DNA of 64,000 bases from Paenibacillus pini JCM 16418 (GCF_000576305.1 NZ_BAVZ01000018.1:1-64000), one strand, 5' to 3'. Positions 26,238-35,522 are shown, numbered from the stretch's first letter. A program made the numbers and translations. Notes: generated from the letters alone by a model not told the origin.

Positions 26238-26501
26238 ATGCCAAACACACAGCACTATCAGCAAGCTAAGAAATATATGAATAAACAGGTTAAAGTAACA
26301 ACAAAGTTCGGCAGCACGTTTTATGGTCATATCGTTAAGGTTAGCAAAAATAGAGTCTATTTAAAGGTATCCTCCGTTAAAAATCATAAGCAGGTGCAAA
26401 TCTCATTTTTTCCGTTTATACTTCCCTTGGTTTTATTCGATTTGCTCGCTATTGTCCTGCTCGATACAAGACGTAGACCCTTTCGCAGACGCTTCTACTA
26501 A
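26238..26501 (+). CDS. Small basic protein with Sm-like fold and C-terminal membrane helix
   Basis: The product has 87 residues from ATG 26238, which has GGGAGG 9 bases upstream; the ATG 26220 extension lacks a site. Residues 12-55 (NKQVKVTTKFGSTFYGHIVKVSKNRVYLKV, quoted in part: KFGSTFYGHIVKVSKNRVYL) have the strand-turn-strand pattern of a short Sm/SH3-like barrel. A hydrophobic segment follows (residues 58-75) and an Arg-rich tail RRRPFRRRFY. It is close behind the ABC permease and might be co-transcribed. No known function; terminator at 26543-26566. Confidence 0.65.
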   Translation: MPNTQHYQQAKKYMNKQVKVTTKFGSTFYGHIVKVSKNRVYLKVSSVKNHKQVQISFFPFILPLVLFDLLAIVLLDTRRRPFRRRFY

Positions 26502-26542
26502 AATTAAGATAATGAGAGGAATTACCATCTCCGCTAGACCTT

Positions 26543-26566
26543 AAGCCCCCAAAAGGGGGTTTTTTG
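26543..26566 (+). terminator. Rho-independent terminator
   Basis: AGCCCCC-AAAA-GGGGG followed by TTTTTTGCT closes the ABC transporter/small protein unit. Confidence 0.85.
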
Positions 26567-26659
26567 CTATAAATTGCGGCTGGCTATATTTCTCACTTTG
26601 ATTATATGCGGAAGAAGTAGTACATTTAATATTGAAATCATAAGGAGGTTTCTAAATTA

Positions 26660-27154
26660 ATGTTCTACGAAGACAATGAGAATTTGAGCATCATGACCTA
26701 CACCTTGAACAGTGGCATTAAAGGAACTGTACCTTTATCGAATAAGCAAATTCAAGAATGGATTGAGTGCTACCGGCAGGAGGCCCGATTTATTACGGCC
26801 ATCGGCAAGGAGTTTTTTGGTCTTAATCCAGGATTGGTTGCTGACTTTAAAGTGCACAACCGTTTTTCGAACTACGCAGAACTGATCAGACCGATCGGTG
26901 GTGGCGCTGTTGAATCTGTGGAAGCAGATGAAACGGATCAGTTATCCAAGGCGTATGAGGAAAACCGCGTGTTCTTCAAAGTCGATTGCAAATGCGGCAC
27001 GACCTACACGACCTTCTCGCAATATTATACGACTAAATGGTTCTGTTCCAAGTGTAAAGAGATTGTCTTTATGGACAAGAAGAAGGGCAAGGTTCCTACA
27101 GATAAGGGCGAAGCATGGTATATGACTAACAAATATTTCGTAGCCCGTGACTAG
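26660..27154 (+). CDS. Unknown protein with C-terminal zinc ribbon
   Basis: The 164-residue soluble protein has a C-terminal ribbon with two Cys pairs: C-K-C-G in VDCKCGTTYTTF and C-S-K-C in KWFCSKCKEIVF (near residues 110-140). The N-terminal half shows no motif known to me. AAGGAGG precedes the ATG at 7-8 bases, and an isolated terminator follows at 27223-27260, so it is a single-gene unit. The ribbon could bind zinc and contact nucleic acid or protein; that is inference. Confidence 0.65.
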   Translation: MFYEDNENLSIMTYTLNSGIKGTVPLSNKQIQEWIECYRQEARFITAIGKEFFGLNPGLVADFKVHNRFSNYAELIRPIGGGAVESVEADETDQLSKAYEENRVFFKVDCKCGTTYTTFSQYYTTKWFCSKCKEIVFMDKKKGKVPTDKGEAWYMTNKYFVARD

Positions 27155-27222
27155 CATGAGCATATAAATTTAATTGGAAGCCTTACTGAAAAGCTAGAAT
27201 CCTTGCGATTCTGGATAAGACA

Positions 27223-27260
27223 GGGCGGCAGCACACTATGGTGCTGCCGCCCCTTTTCTT
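27223..27260. terminator. Bidirectional terminator between convergent genes
   Basis: GGGCGGCAGCAC (27223-27234) pairs perfectly with GTGCTGCCGCCC (27241-27252), then CTTTTCTTG. The reverse reading follows the chemoreceptor gene. Confidence 0.85.
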
Positions 27261-27284
27261 GTTTAACGATGCTGAATCAAAGCA

Positions 27285-28985
27285 CTACTTAACAATTTTG
27301 AATTGTTCGATTAATAAATGGAGCTTCTCAGACAAGGAGGAGAGAGAGTGAGCAGAACGATCCACCTCTTCCATAGCTGCAAGCTGCTCTTCCGAGGAGG
27401 CCGACATAGTCTGGGCAATATCACTGTTCTGATTAGCCACCTCTACAATGGTCTGGATGGACTCCACTAGATTACTAGCTCGTTTACCTAGTCTACGCAC
27501 CGCTGTGGAAATATCCTCGCTTTGCAAGGTCATTTGCTCCGCGGCTTCTTCAATCTGGCTAAAGGTTATACCTGCGGCTGTTATCATCTCGCTACCTTGA
27601 TTTACCTGGTTAGTCGTACGATGCATGCTGCTACCTGCAATCTCCATTAGAGATAAGGTGTGCTGCACGATTTCATCGATTTGCAGCGCGGATTTCGCTG
27701 AACGCTCTGCTAGCTTACGGACCGATGCAGCTACTACGGAGAACCCTTTGCCATGCACGCCGGCACGGGCTGCTTCTATAGAAGCATTCAGGGCTAACAG
27801 ATTCGTTTCTTTCGAAATTTCAGAGATGACGTCTAGTACATTTTTAATTTCCTGTGATTGGTTTCGTAAGTTATCGATAATCTGGCCTAGCTCCAACATA
27901 TTATCATTGGCTAATTTCATTTGTTCCGCTGTCTGGCGCATGGAGAGGCTGCCATTTCGGGCTTGCTCATAATTTTCAGAAGCAGAGTGCATGGCGTGTT
28001 CTGCGCTGATGGAGATGTTAGAGATAAACTGGGACATTTCGGATACGAGCTGTGCGCCCTGTCCGAGAATTTGGAGCTGTTTATCCGCTCCATCGGCGAG
28101 TTCTACCATAACCAGTACATGATGCTCACCAGCGCTCCCGGTTTCTTTTGCACTAGCAGACAGTTCTTGCGAGTAAGAAGACACATACAGGGAGGTATCA
28201 TGTACTTCAGAAATGACCTTCCTAAGATTAGAAGTCATTTGATCAAAGCTTACTGCAAGCCGCCCAACCTCATCACGTCCGGTAAACATCAAGGGTTCTT
28301 GCGTTAAGTCGCCAGCAGCAATTTGTTCAACCCGCTGTGTGAGCAGGGTCAGGGGACGGGTCATTCGGCTAATGATGAAGTATACCGCTACGGCTGCTGC
28401 TGTGAGAAGGATGCCACCTGCCACATACGGTTTAAGAATCATATCCAGCGTTCGCTGCTGAATGATTGAGGCATCGAAGTTGATCGCCATGAGGCCAACG
28501 ATTTCCTGTGATGGATCATTATTTTTGTAAATAGGGCCGTAGCCTGTCTTCAAACGAACTTGCTTGTATGTATACACGTTGGAGTATAAGGAATGTTTCA
28601 TGCTGCGAATCATTGCTTGATCCGTCTGGTTGAAATAAAAGGTATCTCCTGCGTGATAACCTCTTTTCTGAAGCTGCTGATCAGCCGCGAGAATTTTTCC
28701 TTCTAATGATAGGATGAAGGCCTCTTTAAAAATCGGTTTAAGCTCGACAATAGAGTTAATTTGCTGTTCGACCTTGGTTTTAGAAGCTGCATTTCCCCTT
28801 AGCAAAGCTTCAATATCCGCAGGATCAATCAGTCCTGTCGTAATATTCGCACATCCTACAAGTTCTACCCCCACAGATTGTTCAACCTGCCTGTAGGCCA
28901 TGCGGTAACCGAATATCCCAATGGTCATGCCAATCATCATTAGAAGAGCAAACATTGAGAGTGTGATTTTTTGAGCTAATCTCAT
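27285..28985 (-). CDS. Transmembrane methyl-accepting chemotaxis protein
   Basis: The 566-residue receptor has a first membrane helix (LSMFALLMMIGMTIGIFGY, residues 9-27), an extracellular Cache-like sensor (about 28-185), a second helix (GGILLTAAAVAVYFIISRM, about 190-210) and HAMP (RPLTLLTQRVEQIAAGDL). The signalling hairpin has the tip NLLALNASIEAARAG near 385-400. ATG 28985 is chosen because the ribosome site GTGGAGG lies inside the longer frame starting at 29003. It senses an external ligand, unknown here. Its leader region, 28986-29241, contains an unexplained structured stretch. The gene is divergent from cydA. Confidence 0.9.
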   Translation of the reverse strand: MRLAQKITLSMFALLMMIGMTIGIFGYRMAYRQVEQSVGVELVGCANITTGLIDPADIEALLRGNAASKTKVEQQINSIVELKPIFKEAFILSLEGKILAADQQLQKRGYHAGDTFYFNQTDQAMIRSMKHSLYSNVYTYKQVRLKTGYGPIYKNNDPSQEIVGLMAINFDASIIQQRTLDMILKPYVAGGILLTAAAVAVYFIISRMTRPLTLLTQRVEQIAAGDLTQEPLMFTGRDEVGRLAVSFDQMTSNLRKVISEVHDTSLYVSSYSQELSASAKETGSAGEHHVLVMVELADGADKQLQILGQGAQLVSEMSQFISNISISAEHAMHSASENYEQARNGSLSMRQTAEQMKLANDNMLELGQIIDNLRNQSQEIKNVLDVISEISKETNLLALNASIEAARAGVHGKGFSVVAASVRKLAERSAKSALQIDEIVQHTLSLMEIAGSSMHRTTNQVNQGSEMITAAGITFSQIEEAAEQMTLQSEDISTAVRRLGKRASNLVESIQTIVEVANQNSDIAQTMSASSEEQLAAMEEVDRSAHSLSSLSEKLHLLIEQFKIVK

Positions 28986-29093
28986 AGACGACAACCTCCA
29001 CATTTAAAAATTCATTGCTGTTGTACAGGGTTAACTTTTTTGACGGTGTGACGAAATAAAAGGAATTTCCAAGAAAAAGATGGATATAAATGG

Positions 29094-29180
29094 GTTGCCT
29101 TGGGGTAATACATAGCAACGATACCACCGATTGGGGTAAATCGGGGGTCACTACAGTAAAATGCAGCTAGGCAATGGAGC
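29094..29180. other. Structured intergenic stretch of unknown function
   Basis: TTGCCT (29095-29100) can pair with AGGCAA (29169-29174), enclosing a CCGATT-GGGGTA-AATCGG hairpin (29127-29144). TTGGGGTAA occurs twice, 31 bases apart. It could be a leader RNA of the chemoreceptor gene on the reverse strand. It does not match the c-di-GMP-I, TPP, glycine or guanidine riboswitch cores I know. Confidence 0.25.
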
Positions 29181-29241
29181 TTCATGATTTGAGTAGGGAC
29201 TCTGGAGGAAAAGCGTAACATTGCCTTAAATTTTTACTATT

Positions 29242-29259
29242 TTGTGACATAATTCACAT
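29242..29259. promoter_or_regulatory. Rex/FNR-like operator 1 upstream of cydABCD
   Basis: TTGTGA-CATAAT-TCACAT fits the Rex consensus TTGTGA-N6-TCACAA with one mismatch. CRP/FNR-type boxes share the TGTGA-N6-TCACA core. Rex is the known NADH-sensing repressor of cydABCD in B. subtilis, so Rex is preferred. Confidence 0.75.
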
Positions 29260-29281
29260 TAGCTCATTTCTGGGCCTCTGA

Positions 29282-29299
29282 ATGTGACATTTATCACAT
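29282..29299. promoter_or_regulatory. Rex/FNR-like operator 2 upstream of cydABCD
   Basis: ATGTGA-CATTTA-TCACAT has perfect TGTGA/TCACA arms and lies exactly 40 bp (about four helical turns) after operator 1. That allows binding on the same face of the DNA. It is 111 bases before the cydA ATG. Confidence 0.75.
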
Positions 29300-29409
29300 T
29301 GCAATGACGTTGGGTCTGCGAGAATACGATTATGAAATAGCTAATCACGTTATCAAGAAGCTGCTCCGGCAGGATTCTAAGAATAACTTATGAAAGAGGG
29401 AAAGAAGCG

Positions 29410-30813
29410 ATGGATATAGTAACGCTGTCAAGATTTCAGTTCGCAGCTACGACAATTTTTCACTTTTTCTTTGTTCCAATTTCGATCGGTCTAGCTTTAC
29501 TGATCGCAATTCTGGAAACGATGTATGTCGTCAAAGGTAAAGAAGAGTACAAACAAATGGCTAAATTCTGGGGTAAATTATTTCTGATTAACTTTGCTGT
29601 CGGTGTAGTAACAGGTATTCTTCAAGAATTTCAGTTCGGAATGAACTGGTCAGCGTATTCTAGATTTGTAGGGGATGTGTTCGGAGCACCGCTCGCGGTT
29701 GAAGCTCTATTGGCCTTCTTCCTAGAGTCTACCTTTATCGGGATATGGATCTTTGGATGGGACCGTTTATCTAAAAAAGTTCACATGATCTGTATCTGGC
29801 TCGTTGCGATCGGTACCATTATGTCTGCGTTCTGGATTCTGGCAGCTAACTCATTCATGCAAAGACCTGTCGGCTTCGAAATTAATAATGGACGCGCTGA
29901 AATGAATGATTTCCTCGCTCTGATTACGAATGGTCAGTTGTTATTGGAGTTCCCGCATACGATTTTGGGTGCTTTTATGACAGGTGCATTCCTCATTACA
30001 GGTATTAGCGCTTACAAGCTTCTAAAGAAGAAAGATGTTCAATTTTTCAAAAAATCCTTTACTGTTGCTATTATTGTTGCCTTGGTGTCATCCATAGCTG
30101 TTGCGCTAGTGGGTCACCAACAAGCTCAATACTTAGTCAAAACACAGCCTATGAAGATGGCAGCAACGGAAGCATTATGGGAAACTAGTTCCGATCCAGC
30201 GCCTTGGACCGTAACGGCATTCATCGATACAAAGAATCAGACCAATAGCGGGGAGTTTCAAATTCCCTATCTGCTAAGTTTTCTGTCGTATAGTAAATTT
30301 TCAGGTGAAGTTATTGGTATGAAAGAATTACAAGCTCAATATGAAGAAAAATATGGTCCTGGGAATTATATTCCGCCTGTACGGACTACGTTCTGGAGCT
30401 TCCGTATCATGGTAGCTGCTGGATCGCTTATGATTCTGCTTAGTATGTACGGCGTATACCTAGCTGCACGTAAGAAACTTGAAAACAATAATAAATGGTT
30501 TATGCGAATCATGTTGTTCTCCATTTCACTACCGCTGATTGCGAACACGTCGGGATGGGTGATGACGGAATTCGGTCGCCAACCGTGGACGGTATTTGGA
30601 CTTATGACAACGGCTGATGGGGTATCACCAAGCGTAACCAGCGGTCAAGTGTTGTTCTCAATTATCGCTTTTACAACCATTTATGCGATTCTTGCAGCTG
30701 TGCTCGTATTCCTTTTCATTCGTGTTATTAAAAAAGGTCCATATGCAGTAGACAATGAACATGACGAATCAAGCGATCCATTTGATAAGGAGGGTTACCA
30801 TCATGTCTCTTAA
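29410..30813 (+). CDS. cydA: Cytochrome bd quinol oxidase subunit I
   Basis: The 467-residue membrane subunit carries the haems of the bd oxidase, which oxidises quinol and reduces O2 at very low oxygen. His in TIFHFFF near the N-terminus, His in EFPHTILGAFMTG (near 190), the quinol-site stretch around KMAATEALWETS, Met in RIMVAAG, and GWVMTEFGRQPW are in place. The quinol loop is short, the usual Firmicutes form. GAAAGAGGG precedes the ATG. It heads cydABCD, whose genes overlap. Two Rex-like dyads upstream predict induction when NADH is high and oxygen low. Confidence 0.96.
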   Translation: MDIVTLSRFQFAATTIFHFFFVPISIGLALLIAILETMYVVKGKEEYKQMAKFWGKLFLINFAVGVVTGILQEFQFGMNWSAYSRFVGDVFGAPLAVEALLAFFLESTFIGIWIFGWDRLSKKVHMICIWLVAIGTIMSAFWILAANSFMQRPVGFEINNGRAEMNDFLALITNGQLLLEFPHTILGAFMTGAFLITGISAYKLLKKKDVQFFKKSFTVAIIVALVSSIAVALVGHQQAQYLVKTQPMKMAATEALWETSSDPAPWTVTAFIDTKNQTNSGEFQIPYLLSFLSYSKFSGEVIGMKELQAQYEEKYGPGNYIPPVRTTFWSFRIMVAAGSLMILLSMYGVYLAARKKLENNNKWFMRIMLFSISLPLIANTSGWVMTEFGRQPWTVFGLMTTADGVSPSVTSGQVLFSIIAFTTIYAILAAVLVFLFIRVIKKGPYAVDNEHDESSDPFDKEGYHHVS

Positions 30814-31819
30814 TGAGCTATGGTTTGTCCTCGTCGCAGTGCTGTTTGTCGGATTTTTCTTCCTTGAAGGATTTGACTTTGGTGTAGGCATGTCGACGGG
30901 TATTCTAGCCAAAAATGATACAGAACGGCGGGTCCTAATCAATTCAATCGGCCCTTTCTGGGATGCTAACGAAGTATGGCTAATCACAGCGGGTGGCGCG
31001 ATGTTCGCTGCTTTCCCTAACTGGTATGCAACACTGTTCAGCGGTTTCTATACGCCGCTCGTATTACTCTTACTTGCTCTGATTGGCCGCGGTGTGGCGT
31101 TTGAGTTCAGAGGTAAGGTTGAGACACCATCTTGGAAAAAAACATGGGATGTCGTCATCTTCATAGGCAGTTTACTACCTCCACTGCTACTTGGTGTGGT
31201 GTTTGCAGATCTGATCAAAGGATTACCTATTGGCCAGGACATGGAGATGAGAGCTTCATTCTTTGGTGATATCGTTAATATCTATTCTGTAGTAGGTGGT
31301 ATTACCGTTGTGATGCTCTGCCTGGTGCATGGGCTTATGTTTACGACATTACGTACAATAGGAGACTTACAAGAGCGTGCTCGCAAGATGGGCAAACTGC
31401 TTCTGATTCCATTAGCTGCTTTATTAGTCGTATTTGAAATCATGACTTACTTCATGACTGATGTATTTGAGGCTCATGGAGGACTTATGGCGATTACGGT
31501 TGTTGTCATTGTTGTTGCTCTAGTGCTTGCATATATATTCATGAGTAAACAAAGAGATGGCTGGGCATTCGGTATGACGGGTGCAGTTATTGCGCTTACC
31601 ATAACGTCCGTATTCATCGGATTGTTCCCGAATGTCATGATTAGCTCGATTGATACGGCTTTTAATTTGACGATTACGAATGCTGCTTCTGGTCATTATT
31701 CATTGAAAGTTATGACGATTGTGGCTATATCCCTGCTACCTTTCGTGCTAGGCTATCAAATTTGGAGCTACTTTGTCTTCCACAAACGCGTGCATGAGAA
31801 GGAGCATCTGGAGTATTAA
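30803..31819 (+). CDS. cydB: Cytochrome bd quinol oxidase subunit II
   Basis: The 338-residue membrane protein starts MSLNELWFVLVAVLFVGFFF and contains EGFDFGVGM, WDANEVWLITAGGAMFAAFP and the FRGK stretch typical of CydB. The start at 30803 lies 11 bases inside cydA, with AAGGAGGG 8 bases before it; the longer frame from 30755 is not used. It pairs with CydA to form the oxidase and is needed for haem d environment stability. Eight to nine membrane helices are visible. The stop shares one base with the cydD start, which implies coupled translation. Confidence 0.96.
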   Translation: MSLNELWFVLVAVLFVGFFFLEGFDFGVGMSTGILAKNDTERRVLINSIGPFWDANEVWLITAGGAMFAAFPNWYATLFSGFYTPLVLLLLALIGRGVAFEFRGKVETPSWKKTWDVVIFIGSLLPPLLLGVVFADLIKGLPIGQDMEMRASFFGDIVNIYSVVGGITVVMLCLVHGLMFTTLRTIGDLQERARKMGKLLLIPLAALLVVFEIMTYFMTDVFEAHGGLMAITVVVIVVALVLAYIFMSKQRDGWAFGMTGAVIALTITSVFIGLFPNVMISSIDTAFNLTITNAASGHYSLKVMTIVAISLLPFVLGYQIWSYFVFHKRVHEKEHLEY

Positions 31820-33564
31820 TGGATAAGAATTTACTGGGCTACAAAGGGATAAAGCCTGTTCTTGCAATCGTCATCCTACTGACACTGGTGCAGAGCGCAT
31901 CTATCATCATGTTTGCAACGTGGCTGGCGGAAGTCATTTCCGCCCTCTTTGCCGGTGAATCCTTGCATCAGCAGTACAGTAAGATTTACATGTTCCTCGG
32001 AGCTTTTTTAGTACGACATATCATTAACTTTATCCAGCAAAAGGTGACCTATGCCTTTGCTGAGGCGACAGGTGCGAGTCTTCGTAAACAGCTAATGAAT
32101 AAGCTGTTTGAGCTGGGTCCCCGTTTCGCCAAGACAGCAGGAACGGGCAATCTGGTCACCCTCGTTCTGGAGGGTGTTACCAAGTTCCGGAATTACCTTG
32201 AGCTGATTATTCCCCGCATGGTGGGGATGTCGATTCTGCCATGGGTGATTCTGGTTTATGTGTTCATGCAGGATATCACATCAGGTATTATTCTGCTTGT
32301 GTCGATGCCGATTCTGATTGTATTTATGATCTTGATTGGGCTCGCGGCGCGTAAGCATACGGAGCGGCAGCTAGATACGTACCGTACACTTTCAAATCAT
32401 TTCGTAGACTCGCTTCGTGGATTAGAAACGCTGAAATTTCTTGGGCAAAGCCGAGCACATGGACATTCCATTAGTCGCGTTAGTGATCGGTATCGCTCAG
32501 CAACCATGCGGACACTGCGAGTGGCGTTCTTATCATCCTTTGCACTGGACTTCTTCACAATGTTATCCGTAGCTACGGTAGCTGTTGGACTTGGACTAAG
32601 GTTAGTCGATGGCAATATGGCACTCGTTACAGGACTCACCGTACTCATTCTCGCACCAGAGTATTTCCTACCTGTACGAATGGTAGGCGCTGATTTTCAC
32701 GCCACATTAGATGGTAAGGAAGCCGGAGCTGCAATGAAGTCCATTATTGATGAGCCAATGCAGCAAGAGGCGGAACTCAAAGGGTCTGCGAAGCAAAGGG
32801 AAGCCGCTGGTGTACAGTGGACAGCAGAGAGCAAGCTGGTGCTAAGCGGAGTTTGTGTTCAGCATCAAGTAGATGCTAATCCTTCTTTGAACAACGTCTC
32901 AGCGCATATCCAAGGAATGCAGAAGATCGGTATTATTGGGGCCAGCGGTGCCGGTAAATCAACACTGATCGACGTGCTGGGTGGATTTCTACAGCCAACC
33001 GCAGGGCAATTTGAGCTGGATGGCAGTGCAGTAAACTCGCTTATACATGAGGCTTGGCGGCAGCTGACCACGTATATCCCGCAGCAGCCGTATTTATTCA
33101 GCAGCTCGCTTGCGGATAATATCCGCTTCTATTCGCCGGAGGCGTCGGCAGTTGAAGTAGAACAGGCTGCTACCGCGGCCGGGTTATCAGAGCTTGTCCG
33201 TAGCCTCCCGCAAGGCATGGACGAAATGATTGGCGGCGGCGGGCGGCCACTCAGTGGTGGACAGGAGCAAAGAGTCGCGCTTGCGCGGGCTTTTCTCAGT
33301 GAACGGCCGATCATGTTGCTTGATGAACCAACTGCACATTTAGATATTGAAACCGAGTATGAACTGAAACAGACCATGCTGTCTCTTTTTAACGATAAAC
33401 TCGTATTTCTAGCAACACATCGTCTGCACTGGATGCCGGATATGGATAAGATCATCGTTCTGGATCATGGGCAAGTGGCCGAGGTGGGCACACATCAAGA
33501 GTTGATTGCACGCAAAGGTGCCTATTACAGTCTTATTACATCGCAAATGGAGGGAGTGCAATGA
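31819..33564 (+). CDS. cydD: CydDC ABC transporter subunit D
   Basis: The 581-residue fused membrane/ATPase half-transporter has six helices (residues 15-300), Walker A GASGAGKST near 373-381, signature LSGGQEQR, Walker B IMLLDEPTAHLD and switch His in ATHRL. CydDC is needed for assembly of cytochrome bd; it has been described as a cysteine/glutathione exporter and, more recently, a haem transporter. Its place directly behind cydB and overlap with cydC fix the identification. Both of its ATPase motifs look competent. Confidence 0.93.
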   Translation: MDKNLLGYKGIKPVLAIVILLTLVQSASIIMFATWLAEVISALFAGESLHQQYSKIYMFLGAFLVRHIINFIQQKVTYAFAEATGASLRKQLMNKLFELGPRFAKTAGTGNLVTLVLEGVTKFRNYLELIIPRMVGMSILPWVILVYVFMQDITSGIILLVSMPILIVFMILIGLAARKHTERQLDTYRTLSNHFVDSLRGLETLKFLGQSRAHGHSISRVSDRYRSATMRTLRVAFLSSFALDFFTMLSVATVAVGLGLRLVDGNMALVTGLTVLILAPEYFLPVRMVGADFHATLDGKEAGAAMKSIIDEPMQQEAELKGSAKQREAAGVQWTAESKLVLSGVCVQHQVDANPSLNNVSAHIQGMQKIGIIGASGAGKSTLIDVLGGFLQPTAGQFELDGSAVNSLIHEAWRQLTTYIPQQPYLFSSSLADNIRFYSPEASAVEVEQAATAAGLSELVRSLPQGMDEMIGGGGRPLSGGQEQRVALARAFLSERPIMLLDEPTAHLDIETEYELKQTMLSLFNDKLVFLATHRLHWMPDMDKIIVLDHGQVAEVGTHQELIARKGAYYSLITSQMEGVQ

Positions 33565-35318
33565 ATAGTGAATCATGGCTGCGTCCGTACGTACGGACAT
33601 ACTTTGGAAGATTTCTACTGATCATTGTGCTAGGCTCACTCACCCTCCTGACCGCATCTATGTTGATGTTTACATCAGGATTCTTGATTTCCAAAGCGGC
33701 ATTACGGCCAGAAAATATTCTGATGGTCTATGTGCCGATTGTCTTGGTGCGCACGTTCGGAATTAGCCGTGCCGTGATTCACTACGTGGAGCGTTTAGTA
33801 AGCCATGATGCGGTGCTGAGAATTGTATCGAAGATGCGTACTAGATTGTATCAGATCCTCGAACCGCAGGCGCTGTTTATCTCATCACGCTTTCGTACGG
33901 GAGATGTGCTAGGCGTCCTGTCCGATGATATTGAGTATTTGCAGGATGTATATCTGCGGACGGTATTTCCAACAGTTGTAGCCTTAGTGATGTATGTATT
34001 TACGATTGTGGCTCTAGGAAGCTTTGATATCCAGTTTGCACTCGTCATGGCCCTGTACATCTTCGTGTTAGTCGCGGTATTACCGTGGGTCTCTCTACTA
34101 ATTACGAAGACCAAAACGAAACTTGCTAAACAACAGCGTGGACAACTCTATCATAAGTTAACAGACGCTGTGCTCGGCATGAGTGATTGGGTCATTAGCG
34201 GCAGACCTGCACAGTTTCTGAGCACATATGAAGCGGATGAACGCGAGGTAGCCCATATTGAAGGGCAAATCAAAAGTTGGGGCCGCTGGAGACAGCTTAT
34301 CGGTCAGTGTGTCATTGGTCTAAGCGTAGTATCGATGGTCATATGGGCAGGTCAGCAGTTCGCAGATCAGCATATCTCGGCAACGCTCATTGCCGCTTTT
34401 GTACTCGTTGTCTTTCCAATTATGGATGCGTTTATGCCTGTATCGGAAGCTATCGAGAAGATTCCACGCTATCAAGACTCGCTATCAAGACTCGCTGAGA
34501 TTAGTAGCGGAGAGAGAGATAGCGTCGAGGTATCGACATTGACTACTGCAGAAGCGCAGGCTCTAGCAAGTGAAGGTGTAGATCTGAAGGTAGAGCATGC
34601 TAGCTTTAGATATAGCGAACAATCTCCATGGTCTGTGCAGGACTTAACGCTAGATATTCCCCAAGGGAAGAAAATTGCGATTATTGGACGGAGTGGAGCT
34701 GGCAAATCTACGCTGCTTAAGCTGATCGAAGGAGCACTTGCACCTACATCAGGAACCGTTCAGCTTAGCGGTAAAGAAGCCTATCAGATTGGCGATCAAA
34801 TGCCACATGTAATTTCGGTACTAAATCAAAGCCCGCATTTGTTCGATACAACAGTTGAGAACAATATCCGGCTCGGCGACCGCGAAGCAGCGGATGAGGA
34901 TATCCGCCGTGTAGTGCAGCAGGTGAAGCTGGATCAATTGATTGAATCACTGCCACTAGGATACAAGACGCATATGCATGAGACGGGACAGCGCTTCTCT
35001 GGTGGTGAGCGCCAGCGGATTGCCCTCGCACGGGTTTTGCTGCAAAACACGCCAGTCGTTATTCTTGACGAACCGACGGTCGGCCTAGATCCAAGCACAG
35101 AGAATGAACTCGTGCGGACGATGCTGGACACGATGCAGGGCAAGACGTTGATCTGGGTAACCCATCATTTAGTAGCAGCTGAGCATATGGATGAAATTAT
35201 CTTTATGGATAACGGCGCGATTGCGATGCGCGGAACTCACGCTGAATTGATGGAGAAATCAGCACGTTATCGGAATCTATATCTTTTGGATCACCCAGAA
35301 GCCTATGTAGTGGAATAG
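33561..35318 (+). CDS. cydC: CydDC ABC transporter subunit C
   Basis: The 585-residue partner half-transporter overlaps cydD by 4 bases (ATGA). It has an N-terminal six-helix domain, Walker A GRSGAGKST (near 374-382), signature FSGGERQR, Walker B VVILDEPTVGLD and THHLV with the switch His. It works with CydD in the inner membrane for maturation of cytochrome bd. The operon ends at the terminator 35346-35376. GGAGTG precedes the start, inside cydD. Confidence 0.93.
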   Translation: MNSESWLRPYVRTYFGRFLLIIVLGSLTLLTASMLMFTSGFLISKAALRPENILMVYVPIVLVRTFGISRAVIHYVERLVSHDAVLRIVSKMRTRLYQILEPQALFISSRFRTGDVLGVLSDDIEYLQDVYLRTVFPTVVALVMYVFTIVALGSFDIQFALVMALYIFVLVAVLPWVSLLITKTKTKLAKQQRGQLYHKLTDAVLGMSDWVISGRPAQFLSTYEADEREVAHIEGQIKSWGRWRQLIGQCVIGLSVVSMVIWAGQQFADQHISATLIAAFVLVVFPIMDAFMPVSEAIEKIPRYQDSLSRLAEISSGERDSVEVSTLTTAEAQALASEGVDLKVEHASFRYSEQSPWSVQDLTLDIPQGKKIAIIGRSGAGKSTLLKLIEGALAPTSGTVQLSGKEAYQIGDQMPHVISVLNQSPHLFDTTVENNIRLGDREAADEDIRRVVQQVKLDQLIESLPLGYKTHMHETGQRFSGGERQRIALARVLLQNTPVVILDEPTVGLDPSTENELVRTMLDTMQGKTLIWVTHHLVAAEHMDEIIFMDNGAIAMRGTHAELMEKSARYRNLYLLDHPEAYVVE

Positions 35319-35345
35319 TACACTAGAAAATGATGCTTTTTCGTT

Positions 35346-35376
35346 AACAGCGCCCTGATATGGGGCGCTGTTTTTG
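35346..35376 (+). terminator. cydABCD terminator
   Basis: AACAGCGCCC (35346-35355) pairs perfectly with GGGCGCTGTT (35363-35372), then TTTGTATTTT. Confidence 0.88.
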
Positions 35377-35493
35377 TATTTTCTGAGGATTCCAATGATA
35401 CGTTATTTTATTTAGTGAAAAAATTTGTTGATCCTCGTAAAATGAATGGTTTTTGCTTCCCTGCACCTATCCATTCTTTCGGTAATATAATAC

Positions 35494-35522
35494 TTGACTG
35501 ATCATTCCAGAAAATATATAGT
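35494..35522 (+). promoter_or_regulatory. tetR promoter with operator in its spacer
   Basis: TTGACT (35494-35499) and TATAGT (35517-35522) have the ideal 17-base spacing. GACTGATCATTC (35496-35507), part of a 16-base motif TTGA[C/A]TGATC[A/G]TTCCA that recurs at 36163, overlaps the -35 box and spacer. This fits autorepression by the TetR protein. Confidence 0.75.

Noticed and set aside
29094..29180. c-di-GMP-I riboswitch before the chemoreceptor
   Set aside because: The conserved core motifs (GCACGA/AAAGGCAAACC and GGGACGCAAAGCC types) are absent on both strands, so only an unknown structure is reported.
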